Source: an uncultured Verrucomicrobiota bacterium
Lineage (GTDB): Bacteria; Verrucomicrobiota; Verrucomicrobiia; Palsa-1439
Direction: 5' to 3'
DNA: 37,550 nucleotides
Assembly: GCA_903825435.1 (NCBI GenBank)
Contig: CAIKAP010000018.1
Location: 1-37,550 of the forward strand
Both the position numbers and the translations under genes were made by a program. Below, piece after piece: positions 1 to 6,757 of this stretch. Position 1 is the first letter of the stretch. The number at the start of each line of letters is the position of its first letter. The notes under the pieces were generated by a model. It ran no database searches. It was given only the letters and a program-made list of their open reading frames with translations, and was not told the origin of the DNA.

Positions 1-80
1 AATCTTTTCCCCTGAGCCCACCGCTGGAGAGTCAATTGTTCCTCGGGCGACAAAATAATCCGTTCGGTGATGTTCATCAT
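1..80 (-). mobile_element. IS630-type transposase, N-terminal part (cut by window edge)
   Basis: Reading the minus strand from an ATG at 80 gives a short open frame that runs off the left edge and contains ILSPEEQLTLQRWAQGK. This resembles the opening of IS630-family transposases, which begin with an LS-x-E-E-R/Q-x-x-L-x-x-W-A-x-G-like segment before the helix-turn-helix. Only about 26 residues are visible, so neither the DDE catalytic part nor the far end of the element can be seen. The sulfatase stub that begins about 30 bases to the right suggests the element interrupted that gene. The family call rests on this one motif. Confidence 0.55.
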
Positions 81-113
81 CCATGAGCATAGAATATCAC
101 TACTTAAATATAA

Positions 114-314
114 AGCTATTTATGTAACACTACACTAGCGAAAGATAAACCGGAAAAGACCGCCCAGCTGCGTGATAAACTCCATCAGTGGCGGCAGGCG
201 ATGAACGCACAGATGCCGACGCCGAATCCGAATTACAACCTGGCCGCACCCGTCAAGAAACCGAATAAGCGCGCAACCGACCAGGCGTTACTGGAACGCA
301 GCGTGGAAGATTGA
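114..314 (+). pseudogene. Sulfatase, C-terminal remnant
   Basis: The frame ending at the TGA at 312-314 encodes a lysine/proline-rich tail containing QLRDKLHQWRQAMNAQMPTP followed by NPNYN. This matches the end of many family S1 arylsulfatases, where a helix with L-x-x-W-R-x-x-x-x-A-x-M-P-T-P-N-P closes the protein. The homology-like part starts near 135. An in-frame stop at 111 and the AT-rich bases 90-134 separate it from the transposase start, so there is no room for the catalytic N-terminal domain. I infer that the IS630 element inserted in, or was joined to, a sulfatase gene and left only its last ~60 codons. The intact GH27 gene begins 80 bases downstream, consistent with a former polysaccharide-utilisation cluster. 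Confidence 0.65.
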
Positions 315-376
315 TGGGGCTGAGCTAACGGGCCGCACTGCAAAGCTGATTCCACTTTCGTTTCGACTCCCAGCAT

Positions 377-382
377 TATACT
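377..382 (+). promoter_or_regulatory. Possible -10 box before the GH27 gene
   Basis: TATACT lies 11 bases before the ATG at 394. No convincing -35 hexamer sits 16-18 bases upstream, and no Shine-Dalgarno sequence lies between the box and the start. If used, the transcript would have a leader of only a few bases. The evidence is a hexamer match alone. Confidence 0.3.
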
Positions 383-393
383 CTCGACCCGCC

Positions 394-1920
394 ATGAAAA
401 CTCTACCTGCGCTTCTGTTAGCACTCACCACCGTCGCGGTTTTCGCCGAGGAAGACGTCATTCTCACGCCGCCGCCGCTACGTATTCCACGCATCAACGG
501 ACCACATATGTACGGCATCCGACCGGGTAATCCGTTCCTTTACCGGATCCCGTGCACCGGCGAACGCCCGATTAAATTTGGCGCGAAGAACCTTCCAACA
601 AGCTTATCGCTCGATCCGTCCAGCGGTTTGATTACCGGAAGAAATCCGGAGCGCGGCGAATACCTCGTCACATTGACGGCGGAAAACGCCGCGGGCCGGG
701 CAGAGCGCATCTTCAAGATCATTTCCGGCGATGCGCTGGCGCTGACGCCACCGATGGGGTGGAATAGTTGGTACATCCACTACAACCGTGTCACTGACAA
801 AGTCATGCGCGACGCCGCCGACGCGATGATTGCCAGTGGTATGGCCGACGCCGGGTATCAGTATATCAACGTTGACGATTGCTGGATGAATGCCCCGGAG
901 ACCAGCAAATTTCAAACTGATCCGAACCGCGTCGGCCCGCTGCGCGACGCCGCCGGCAACATCCAGCCGAATATTTACTTTCCCGACATGCCGGCATTGA
1001 CCGGTTACATCCACTCGAAAGGGCTCAAGGCCGGCATCTACACATCGCCGGGGCCGAGCACTTGCGCCGGGTTCTGCGGCAGCTACCAGCACGAGGCACA
1101 GGACGCAAAACAATTCGCTGACTGGGGTTTTGATTTCTTGAAATACGACTGGTGTACGTACCGCCGCATTGTCGAAAAAACTCCCGACATCGCCGCGATG
1201 AAGAAGCCGTATCAATTGATGGGCGACCTGTTGAAGAAACAGAGGCGCGACATCGCGTTCAACCTCTGCCAGTACGGCATGGGCGATGTCTGGAAATGGG
1301 GCGGGGAGGTCGGCCATTGCTGGCGCACCACCGGCGATCTGGGCCTCGAACTCGGTAGCGGGTTGCCGGGATTTTATAATATCGGCCTCAACAACGCCAA
1401 GCACTGGAAGCACGCTCGTCCGGGCGCGTGGAACGATCCCGACTACATTCTTATTGGCTGGGTTGGCGACGCGCACGGCATGAGTGAAGGCAAGCTGACA
1501 AACTTGACGCCGAATGAGCAGTACAGTTATATGAGCATGTGGTCGCTGATGGCGGCGCCTCTCATCTTTGGTGGCGACATGACGAAGCTCGACGCGTTCG
1601 CGCTGAATATCCTCTGTAACTCCGAAGTCATCGAGGTGGATCAGGACCCGCTCGGCAAACAAGCCCACATCGTCCGTCAGACCGGTAGTGAGTTCATCCT
1701 CATCAAGGATCTTGAAGATGGCTCAAAAGCGGTTGGACTTTTCAATCTTAGTGCTGGATCTATAAAGCTTTTCGTTACGCGGTCAGATCTCGGCCTCGCC
1801 GGCAAACAACGCGCTCGCGATCTCTGGCGGCAGAAGGACCTTGGTGTGTTCGAGAACGAGTTCTCAACAACCGTGCCGCGTCACGGTGTCGCCCTTATCC
1901 GCCTCACCGCGACCAAGTAA
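394..1920 (+). CDS. Secreted GH27 alpha-galactosidase-like glycosidase
   Basis: Predicted exported retaining glycosidase of family GH27, expected to release terminal alpha-galactose (or, in some members, beta-L-arabinopyranose) from oligo- and polysaccharides. A signal peptide occupies residues 1-18 (hydrophobic core, cleavage near VFA-EE). Residues ~33-112 look like a small Ig-like He_PIG domain (PTSLSLDPSSGLITG). The GH27 barrel starts at LTPPMGWNSW. Family landmarks seen are YINVDDCW, FLKYDWC with the probable nucleophile Asp252, CWRTTGDL with the probable acid/base Asp315, and PGAWNDPDYILIG. A beta-sandwich domain follows VIEVDQDPLGKQAH. The length of 508 residues suits a GH27 protein with an added N-terminal module. 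It stands alone between decayed genes, so its substrate cannot be read from neighbours. The ATG at 394 is chosen because the signal peptide begins there; no clear ribosome-binding site precedes it. Confidence 0.9.
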   Translation: MKTLPALLLALTTVAVFAEEDVILTPPPLRIPRINGPHMYGIRPGNPFLYRIPCTGERPIKFGAKNLPTSLSLDPSSGLITGRNPERGEYLVTLTAENAAGRAERIFKIISGDALALTPPMGWNSWYIHYNRVTDKVMRDAADAMIASGMADAGYQYINVDDCWMNAPETSKFQTDPNRVGPLRDAAGNIQPNIYFPDMPALTGYIHSKGLKAGIYTSPGPSTCAGFCGSYQHEAQDAKQFADWGFDFLKYDWCTYRRIVEKTPDIAAMKKPYQLMGDLLKKQRRDIAFNLCQYGMGDVWKWGGEVGHCWRTTGDLGLELGSGLPGFYNIGLNNAKHWKHARPGAWNDPDYILIGWVGDAHGMSEGKLTNLTPNEQYSYMSMWSLMAAPLIFGGDMTKLDAFALNILCNSEVIEVDQDPLGKQAHIVRQTGSEFILIKDLEDGSKAVGLFNLSAGSIKLFVTRSDLGLAGKQRARDLWRQKDLGVFENEFSTTVPRHGVALIRLTATK

Positions 1921-2039
1921 TCACGAAGGGGTTTTGCATCGTCCTTAAGCTGCTTTCCAAACTTTTTTTCGACAGTTTTTAAGGTCTGAATGCACTTGCG
2001 AAGCTCTTGGTTCTGGTTTTCCAATGTACCACCGAACGC
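1921..2039. other. Intergenic stretch with a possible coiled-coil fragment
   Basis: No complete gene is seen between the GH27 stop and the carbamoyltransferase stub. On the minus strand one frame reads GGTLENQNQELRKCIQTLK and continues with a lysine-rich, coiled-coil-like segment. This resembles real protein more than random sequence and could be a scrap of a transposase accessory protein, but I cannot assign it. A run of seven T at 1963-1969 has no stable hairpin before it, so I do not call a terminator. Confidence 0.3.
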
Positions 2040-2147
2040 ATGAAAGTACTTGGCATCCACATCGGACACGACAGCAGTGCCGCGCTGATCGTGGACAGGC
2101 GAATATCGTTTGGGGAGCGAGACGTGGGCGCGCCCGATGAGGAGTAA
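2040..2147 (+). pseudogene. Carbamoyltransferase (NodU/CmcH type), N-terminal stub
   Basis: The 35-codon frame opens with MKVLGIHIGHDSSAALIVD, very close to the start of the NodU/CmcH/TobZ carbamoyltransferases. In those proteins this ASKHA-fold strand and the GHD-x-S motif begin a ~570-residue enzyme that carbamoylates sugars or antibiotics. After residue 19 the reading becomes unlike the family and stops at 2147. Nearly the whole gene is therefore missing. Such genes are common in surface-polysaccharide clusters, which fits the other remnants up to 3505. Confidence 0.7.
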
Positions 2148-2159
2148 AGGAATACGGCC

Positions 2160-2815
2160 ATGAGTTTCTGCGTTAAACGATGGCGGCAGGGTTGGACTAA
2201 ATATGATTTTCCATTGCAATTATTCGTCGTGTGGGATCGTCTGCTGGGTGGACTGGCGCAGGTATTCTGGACCGCTTGGTTGCGGCTGCTATTGTGGTTG
2301 AGCGGCTGTCCTTCTGGCCAAGGTCTGTTCGTGGACGGACGGGTGGTGTTGCGAATGCGGCGGCGAGGATATCGACATTCGTTCCCGCTTCGGTTCCAAT
2401 CTCGTGGGACTGACGAATCTCACGGTGTTCCATTGTTTGGGTGAGGGAACAATCAGTTTTGGGAAACCATACGGGATATTCGGGGGCTGTTTTCTCCTCC
2501 CGTTCCAGTATCCACGTTGGAAATCACTTCAACATCGGTGGTAACGTCCGCATCTTTAACCATGACTACCATTCACTGGAGTTTCTTGTGCGACGCGACC
2601 CTCAGCGTGATACTGCGGAATGCTCCAGCTCACCGATCGTCATTGGCAACGACGTTTTCATCGGCACCAATGCCATCAAGCTTGAAAGGTGTCCATATCG
2701 GCGACCAAAGCGTGATCGGTGCCGGCGCTGTGGTGACGCAAAATGAGATTCAGACGGACTCGCTGGTCATTAGCAACCCGTCGCAAGTGCGGGCACGACA
2801 GTCCCTAAGTACTAT
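2160..2815 (+). pseudogene. Hexapeptide-repeat acyltransferase, frameshifted
   Basis: Remains of a left-handed beta-helix O-acetyltransferase of the WbbJ/maltose-acetyltransferase type. The protein can be followed only by changing frame. It opens with MSFCVKRWRQGWTKYDFPLQ. From about 2350 another frame reads EDIDIRSRFGSNLVGLTN. From about 2470 a third gives SSIHVGNHFNIGGNVRIFNH and later SSPIVIGNDVFIGTNAI. After about 2685 the last part is LKGVHIGDQSVIGAGAVVT then NPSQVRAR. The [LIV]-G-x-x-x-x hexads and the NHDYHS segment (the catalytic His region in this family) are recognisable. At least three frameshifts make it a decaying gene, unless the sequence itself contains errors here. Confidence 0.75.
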
Positions 2816-2917
2816 GAAACAAGGCGGCACCGGTGTGTGCTTGCCGAGCAAGCAGTTGGAATGTAGTATTAAACTCCATATTATTTACGAGATGAAGTCC
2901 CCTATGGAATCGTTACT

Positions 2918-2998
2918 ATGAAGGAGAACCCGTTGGATGCAAATCAACATGCCGTCGGACGTAGAGTTCCATCTCAGATGCTGGCCCCCCCATTCTAG
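2918..2998 (+). pseudogene. Orphan 26-codon gene start
   Basis: An ATG at 2918 opens a frame beginning MKENPLDANQHAVGRRVPS and ending at a TAG at 2996. I do not recognise it. It lies between two clear pseudogenes and may be the beginning of a gene whose body was deleted, with the deletion joining it to the radical-SAM remnant that follows in another frame. Confidence 0.25.
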
Positions 2999-3008
2999 CC
3001 AACTCACG

Positions 3009-3461
3009 GGGGAGCCTCTGGTATTGAACATGTCATTCAACATGGTGGGTATCCCGGGTGAAACTCTTGCGGATCACATGGAAACTGTGCGACTGAATCG
3101 CGAAACCCGCCCGCACCTGTCTTATACGTCCATTTTCTTTCCCTATCCCGGCACGGAGTTGTATCGCGTCTGCCAGAAGCGTGGGCTGCTCGACCAGCCC
3201 CTTGACGTGCGTCGCGAGCGGCGGCAGGCGGCGTCGGACCTGCCAGAGTTTCCTTGTCGGGCCATTCAGTACGCATACAATCTCTTCGATTGGCGCATTC
3301 ATGAAGGCCATTGGCTGTTACACATCCGCTTGTGCAGACTGATACGGTTCTACATCTCCAAGTCCAAACTGTTGGATCGTCTGTTCTTTGCAACCCTGCC
3401 GCTATGGCGACGGCTGGCGAAGATCGGGTTGGTGAACATATCGGCGGGCAGGAACACATGA
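3009..3461 (+). pseudogene. B12-binding-type radical SAM protein, C-terminal remnant
   Basis: This frame (open from an ATG at 2937) contains MSFNMVGIPGETLADHMETV and then TSIFFPYPGTELYRVCQKRG. These match the second half of the TIM barrel in radical SAM enzymes that carry a cobalamin-binding domain (BchE/P-methylase type), where G-x-P-G-E-T and F-x-P-x-P-G-T-E/P-L-Y are typical. The cobalamin-binding domain and the CxxxCxxC iron-sulfur motif are absent, so it cannot be a working radical SAM enzyme. The last ~70 residues form the usual basic, amphipathic tail. The stop at 3459-3461 overlaps an ATG at 3458, showing it was once part of an operon. Confidence 0.7.
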
Positions 3462-3505
3462 CCCTTTCTCGCTGTGATTTCGTGCTGGCGAAACCGGTCC
3501 AGTAA
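3458..3505 (+). pseudogene. 15-codon stub after the radical-SAM remnant
   Basis: An ATG overlapping the previous stop codon (ATGA) opens MTLSRCDFVLAKPVQ and then stops. The tight coupling suggests a real former gene start. The rest appears deleted up to the polymerase start at 3525. Function unknown. Confidence 0.3.
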
Positions 3506-3524
3506 TGCTTTCTTTGAAGCTGTC

Positions 3525-5042
3525 ATGAATCTCGACCCACGGCCTCAGAGCCCTCCATCGGCTGAGGTGGAGTTTCAGCTCAAACGCTGGCTGCCCGTGC
3601 TGGGAGGATTGGTGGCAGCGGTGTACGCCGGCTACTGGGTGGGCAACAACAACTGGGTACCGTTGTGTGTGATGGTGTCGGTGACATTGGTCTGTTTTGT
3701 CGCGTTCAGTCTTCAGGAAAACGGCTGGATTCTGATTCCAATGTTCTGGATGGCCACCGGCTCCATCGCGAGTTTACCATTGCCATTCTCCTATCGGGAT
3801 CTGGCCATCATGCTCGCAGTGTCCACCTATCTCGCGCATCGCAGTATAGTGAAGGCACCTCGCATCTCCATGCGCCATGTGTTGTTTGTCCTGCTGATGT
3901 TCAACCTCGCCTGGGTGGCGGTGGCTTGGCTGCGCAAACCTGTCGGCCTCAACACATTCGGTAGTGAAATGATTGGCGCCCGCACCTATATCAACATGTT
4001 CATGGCGGCGGTCGCCGCTTGGGTGTTGCTGCGGCTGCCACAGTCCGCTCACAAACTGTCACGGATTCCCTACTACCTGTTAGGCGGCACTCTTGTTGGC
4101 GCCGTTGCTAACACCCTCACGTTTCTCTTACCAGCAACAACGGGTTTTGTGCTTTCCTTGTATAGAGAAGCAAGCGTGTATGTGGACATGCCAATGGAGA
4201 TTCAGCGCTTTGACGCATTTCGGTATACCGGAACGATGCTGATTCTCTTGATCGTATCACACCGTGGTTCGACCGGACTGTTTCATCCCGCACGACCGCA
4301 CTTCTACTTATTGCTTGTGGGATTGGCCGGTATAGCCATATCTGGGTTTCGTAACGTCATGGGCCTCTCCCTTGCCTACATCGGCCTATCCATGATCCTG
4401 CGCCGCAACTGGCGTCAATTAGCCATGGCCTCAACGATTTCACTCTTATTGCTCGGCGCGCTGGTATTTTGGCAGAGTCGTTTCTACTCATTTCCACTGC
4501 CGATCCAGCGTTCTCTTTGCTTCCTGCCTGGCAATTGGTCGCCTGTGGTACTGCGCGACACTTCCGCCAGCACCGAAGGCCGCCTCGACTGGTGGAGAGA
4601 CATCATCAAGTACCGCCTTATTAAGAACTGGTGGACGGGCGATGGCATTGGCGTCCGTGCCTCTGAAATACTCACCGTGAACGAAACCAGCCGCTTCAAC
4701 TACCTTTCAGGCGTCCTCTTCTACGGTGCTTACCACAACGGCCCCCTCACAACTATCCGCTGCGTCGGCATTGTGGGACTGCTGCTGCTATATGCCTTGA
4801 TGATTATTGGCATCTTCTACGCACTCCGCTGCCTCAAACAATGCCGAGAAACTTCCCTAGAATCCCTAGCTATGTTCATTGCTATCCCTATTATCTGGTA
4901 CCCTTTTCATTTCACCATCCTCTTCGGCTCATTTGAAAATGACCTACCTGAAGTCATCTTCCAAACCAGCCTTCTTCTTCTGCTCATCCGTATGATAAAC
5001 GAACACCCCGAACTGCTCACCACCGAAACCGTCTCCGACTGA
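3525..5042 (+). CDS. O-antigen ligase/polymerase-like membrane protein
   Basis: Polytopic inner-membrane protein, about 505 residues with roughly eleven hydrophobic spans. Its architecture is that of the Wzy/WaaL O-antigen ligase-polymerase group: helices, then a long periplasmic loop around residues 320-410, then further helices. The loop holds TSASTEGRLDWWRDIIKYRL followed by WWTGDGIGV, which resembles the E/G-R-x-x-x-W and NPxxGxG-like features of the PF04932 domain. These enzymes join or polymerise lipid-linked sugars on the periplasmic face. I chose the ATG at 3525 (MNLDPRPQSPP) over the upstream in-frame ATG at 3474, because the first 17 codons overlap the preceding stub and look unlike protein. 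It is the only intact gene of the former polysaccharide cluster; it could act on chains made elsewhere or be on its way to decay. Confidence 0.7.
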   Translation: MNLDPRPQSPPSAEVEFQLKRWLPVLGGLVAAVYAGYWVGNNNWVPLCVMVSVTLVCFVAFSLQENGWILIPMFWMATGSIASLPLPFSYRDLAIMLAVSTYLAHRSIVKAPRISMRHVLFVLLMFNLAWVAVAWLRKPVGLNTFGSEMIGARTYINMFMAAVAAWVLLRLPQSAHKLSRIPYYLLGGTLVGAVANTLTFLLPATTGFVLSLYREASVYVDMPMEIQRFDAFRYTGTMLILLIVSHRGSTGLFHPARPHFYLLLVGLAGIAISGFRNVMGLSLAYIGLSMILRRNWRQLAMASTISLLLLGALVFWQSRFYSFPLPIQRSLCFLPGNWSPVVLRDTSASTEGRLDWWRDIIKYRLIKNWWTGDGIGVRASEILTVNETSRFNYLSGVLFYGAYHNGPLTTIRCVGIVGLLLLYALMIIGIFYALRCLKQCRETSLESLAMFIAIPIIWYPFHFTILFGSFENDLPEVIFQTSLLLLLIRMINEHPELLTTETVSD

Positions 5043-5045
5043 CGC

Positions 5046-5333
5046 ATGCCACAAACCGGCCCCGTCCTCATCAACGATACCAAGTCCAAGGAAGAATCGG
5101 ACATTCCTTGGAACGTAATCGTCCTCAACGACCCCATCAACCTCATGAACTATGTGACGATGGTTTTCCAGCGCCTCTTCGGCTACCCGCGCGACAAAGC
5201 CGAGCACCTCATGCTTGAAGTTCACCAAAAGGGCCGTTCGCTCGTCTGGAGCGGCGGACGCGAACAAGCCGAGCACTACGTCCACCAACTTCACTCCTAC
5301 CAACTTCTCTCCCACCTCGAAAAAGCCGAATGA
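5046..5333 (+). CDS. clpS: ATP-dependent Clp protease adaptor ClpS
   Basis: 95-residue adaptor that binds the N-domain of ClpA/ClpC and delivers N-degron substrates. The core is clear: PWNVIVLNDPINLMNYVTMV, then FGYPRDKAEHLMLEVHQKGR, then SGGREQAEHYVHQL. The N-D-P-x-N-x-x-x-Y form is the variant common in actinobacteria and several other phyla in place of the proteobacterial NDDYTPMEFV. Acidic and basic residues at the N-terminus are the usual flexible extension. The start lies 3 bases after the polymerase stop. Its last four bases (ATGA, 5330-5333) are the start of the DUF2017 gene, so the two are translationally coupled. No clp ATPase gene is present in the window. Confidence 0.92.
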   Translation: MPQTGPVLINDTKSKEESDIPWNVIVLNDPINLMNYVTMVFQRLFGYPRDKAEHLMLEVHQKGRSLVWSGGREQAEHYVHQLHSYQLLSHLEKAE

Positions 5334-5830
5334 AACACCTCTGCCTCCAACCCGACGGCGACCAACGCCTTCGCCTCAGCGGCCTTGATCCCGTTATCCT
5401 CGACTGCCTCCAGAGTTTGCCTGATATCCTCGCCCAACGCGACGCCTCCGGCGTTCGTCACCGATTGTTCCCCAACCCCACCACCACCGAACCCGAATCC
5501 AACCGCGACTGGCAACGGCTTATCACCCCTGAACTCCACCACCTTTTCGCCGCTGCCGGCGAAACCGTCACCCTCGATCTCGCCGCTCTCGCTGCCGATC
5601 CAGAACACAACAATCATTTTCAAATCACCTTTGCCGCCGACCACCTCAACGCATGGATGAGCGCACTGAACCAAACCCGACTCATCCTCGGCGAACTTTT
5701 TAGTATCACCGAAGCCGATATGAATCACACCGACTTCAACCTCGACCAACCGAAAGACCTCGCCGTCTTCCGTATCCACATCCTCGGCTATCTTCTTCAA
5801 CTCCTTATTGAACACGCCGGCACCGCATGA
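5330..5830 (+). CDS. DUF2017-type protein coupled to clpS
   Basis: 166-residue soluble, largely helical protein of unknown function. It matches the layout of DUF2017, a family known mainly for lying directly after clpS in actinobacteria. Visible parts are an N-terminal strand (KHLCLQPDGDQRLRLSGLDP), a proline/threonine-rich middle with two helices, and a C-terminal helical half with RLILGELFSITEADMNHTDF and LAVFRIHILGYLLQLLIEHA. The repeated gene order suggests a role with ClpS/ClpC in substrate handling, but no activity is established. It overlaps clpS and the next gene by 4 bases each. The family call rests on position and pattern, with no alignment behind it. Confidence 0.65.
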   Translation: MKHLCLQPDGDQRLRLSGLDPVILDCLQSLPDILAQRDASGVRHRLFPNPTTTEPESNRDWQRLITPELHHLFAAAGETVTLDLAALAADPEHNNHFQITFAADHLNAWMSALNQTRLILGELFSITEADMNHTDFNLDQPKDLAVFRIHILGYLLQLLIEHAGTA

Positions 5831-6753
5831 ACGTCCTCATCACCGGCGCTGCGGGCAACCTCGGATCGCTCCTCGCCCGCTCACTGCTCGACAGCCCCCA
5901 CCGGCTCCGCCTGATGATCCACCGACGCGACCCGCCCGCCGACCTCGTCGCCGCGCCAAACGTCACCGTCTGCCGCGCTGACCTCGCGCGACCGGAAACA
6001 CTCGCCGACGCCTGTCGCGACGCCGATTGCATCGTCCACTTCGCCGGTGTCCTCTTCGCACCGCGTCCGGAAAAATTTCTTCCGACCACCAACCTCCAGT
6101 ACGTCCAAAATCTCCTCGCCGTCGCCCGGCCGCGGCGATTTATCCTCGTCAGTTTCCCGCACGTCGAGGGCGAAACGACGCCCGAACGCCGTGCCACCGG
6201 GCAACTCGATGGCGAACCGTCATCGGTCCACGCCCGCACCCGACTCGCCGCCGAAAAGGAAATGTTCCGGTTTTGTTCCGGAGGTCTGGCGTTGCGCGCC
6301 GGGATGATTTACGGACGCGGCGTTTTGATGATTGACGCCTCCATATGGCTCGCGCACCGCCGGTTGCTCGGCGTCTGGCGCAAACCGACTTGGATTCACC
6401 TGCTCGCGCTGCCGGATTTTCTCCAGTGCTGTCGCGCCGCCATCGAGCGTGACAACCTCACCGGCGTTTACAACATCGGCGACGATGCACCGACAACGTT
6501 GCAGGAGTTTCTCGACGCCGCAACGGCGCAGTGGAAGCTGCCGCGTCCGTGGCGCGCGCCGACTTGGTCGTTCTACACGGCGGGCGCCGCGTGCGAAGCG
6601 TGGGCGACGGTGTTCGGAACGGCGTCGCCGTTGACGCGGGATTTCATCCGCATCGGAATGGCGTCGTACTGCGCCGATACGACGCGAATGAAACACGATC
6701 TGCTTCCGCACCTGGTGTTCCCGACGTTGCGCGACGGATTACGGTTGTTGTAG
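5827..6753 (+). CDS. Atypical NAD(P)-binding epimerase/reductase (extended SDR)
   Basis: 308-residue Rossmann protein of the NAD-dependent epimerase/dehydratase type. The nucleotide-binding motif TGAAGNLG is at residues 6-13, and ADLARPETLADACRDADCIV is the usual D-x-x-D/acidic segment. The normal catalytic Y-x-x-x-K is not found: the aligned place reads SSVHARTRLAAEK, giving His135 and Arg139. This resembles atypical SDRs (NAD-binding regulators, UDP-glucose-epimerase relatives with altered sites), so catalysis may be changed or lost. The C-terminal half (GVYNIGDDAPTTLQEFLDAA) is typical of sugar-nucleotide or NDUFA9-like members. It overlaps the DUF2017 stop by 4 bases and ends 4 bases before the convergent transketolase stop. 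Its substrate cannot be told. Confidence 0.75.
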   Translation: MNVLITGAAGNLGSLLARSLLDSPHRLRLMIHRRDPPADLVAAPNVTVCRADLARPETLADACRDADCIVHFAGVLFAPRPEKFLPTTNLQYVQNLLAVARPRRFILVSFPHVEGETTPERRATGQLDGEPSSVHARTRLAAEKEMFRFCSGGLALRAGMIYGRGVLMIDASIWLAHRRLLGVWRKPTWIHLLALPDFLQCCRAAIERDNLTGVYNIGDDAPTTLQEFLDAATAQWKLPRPWRAPTWSFYTAGAACEAWATVFGTASPLTRDFIRIGMASYCADTTRMKHDLLPHLVFPTLRDGLRLL

Positions 6754-6757
6754 TTGG

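Noticed and set aside
604-1668. 354-codon open frame on the minus strand across the GH27 gene
   Set aside because: It is antisense to a gene with full catalytic motifs and shows no recognisable domain; long antisense frames are expected in GC-rich DNA.
1958-1972. Intrinsic terminator at the T-run after GH27
   Set aside because: There is a run of seven T but no stable GC-rich hairpin immediately before it.
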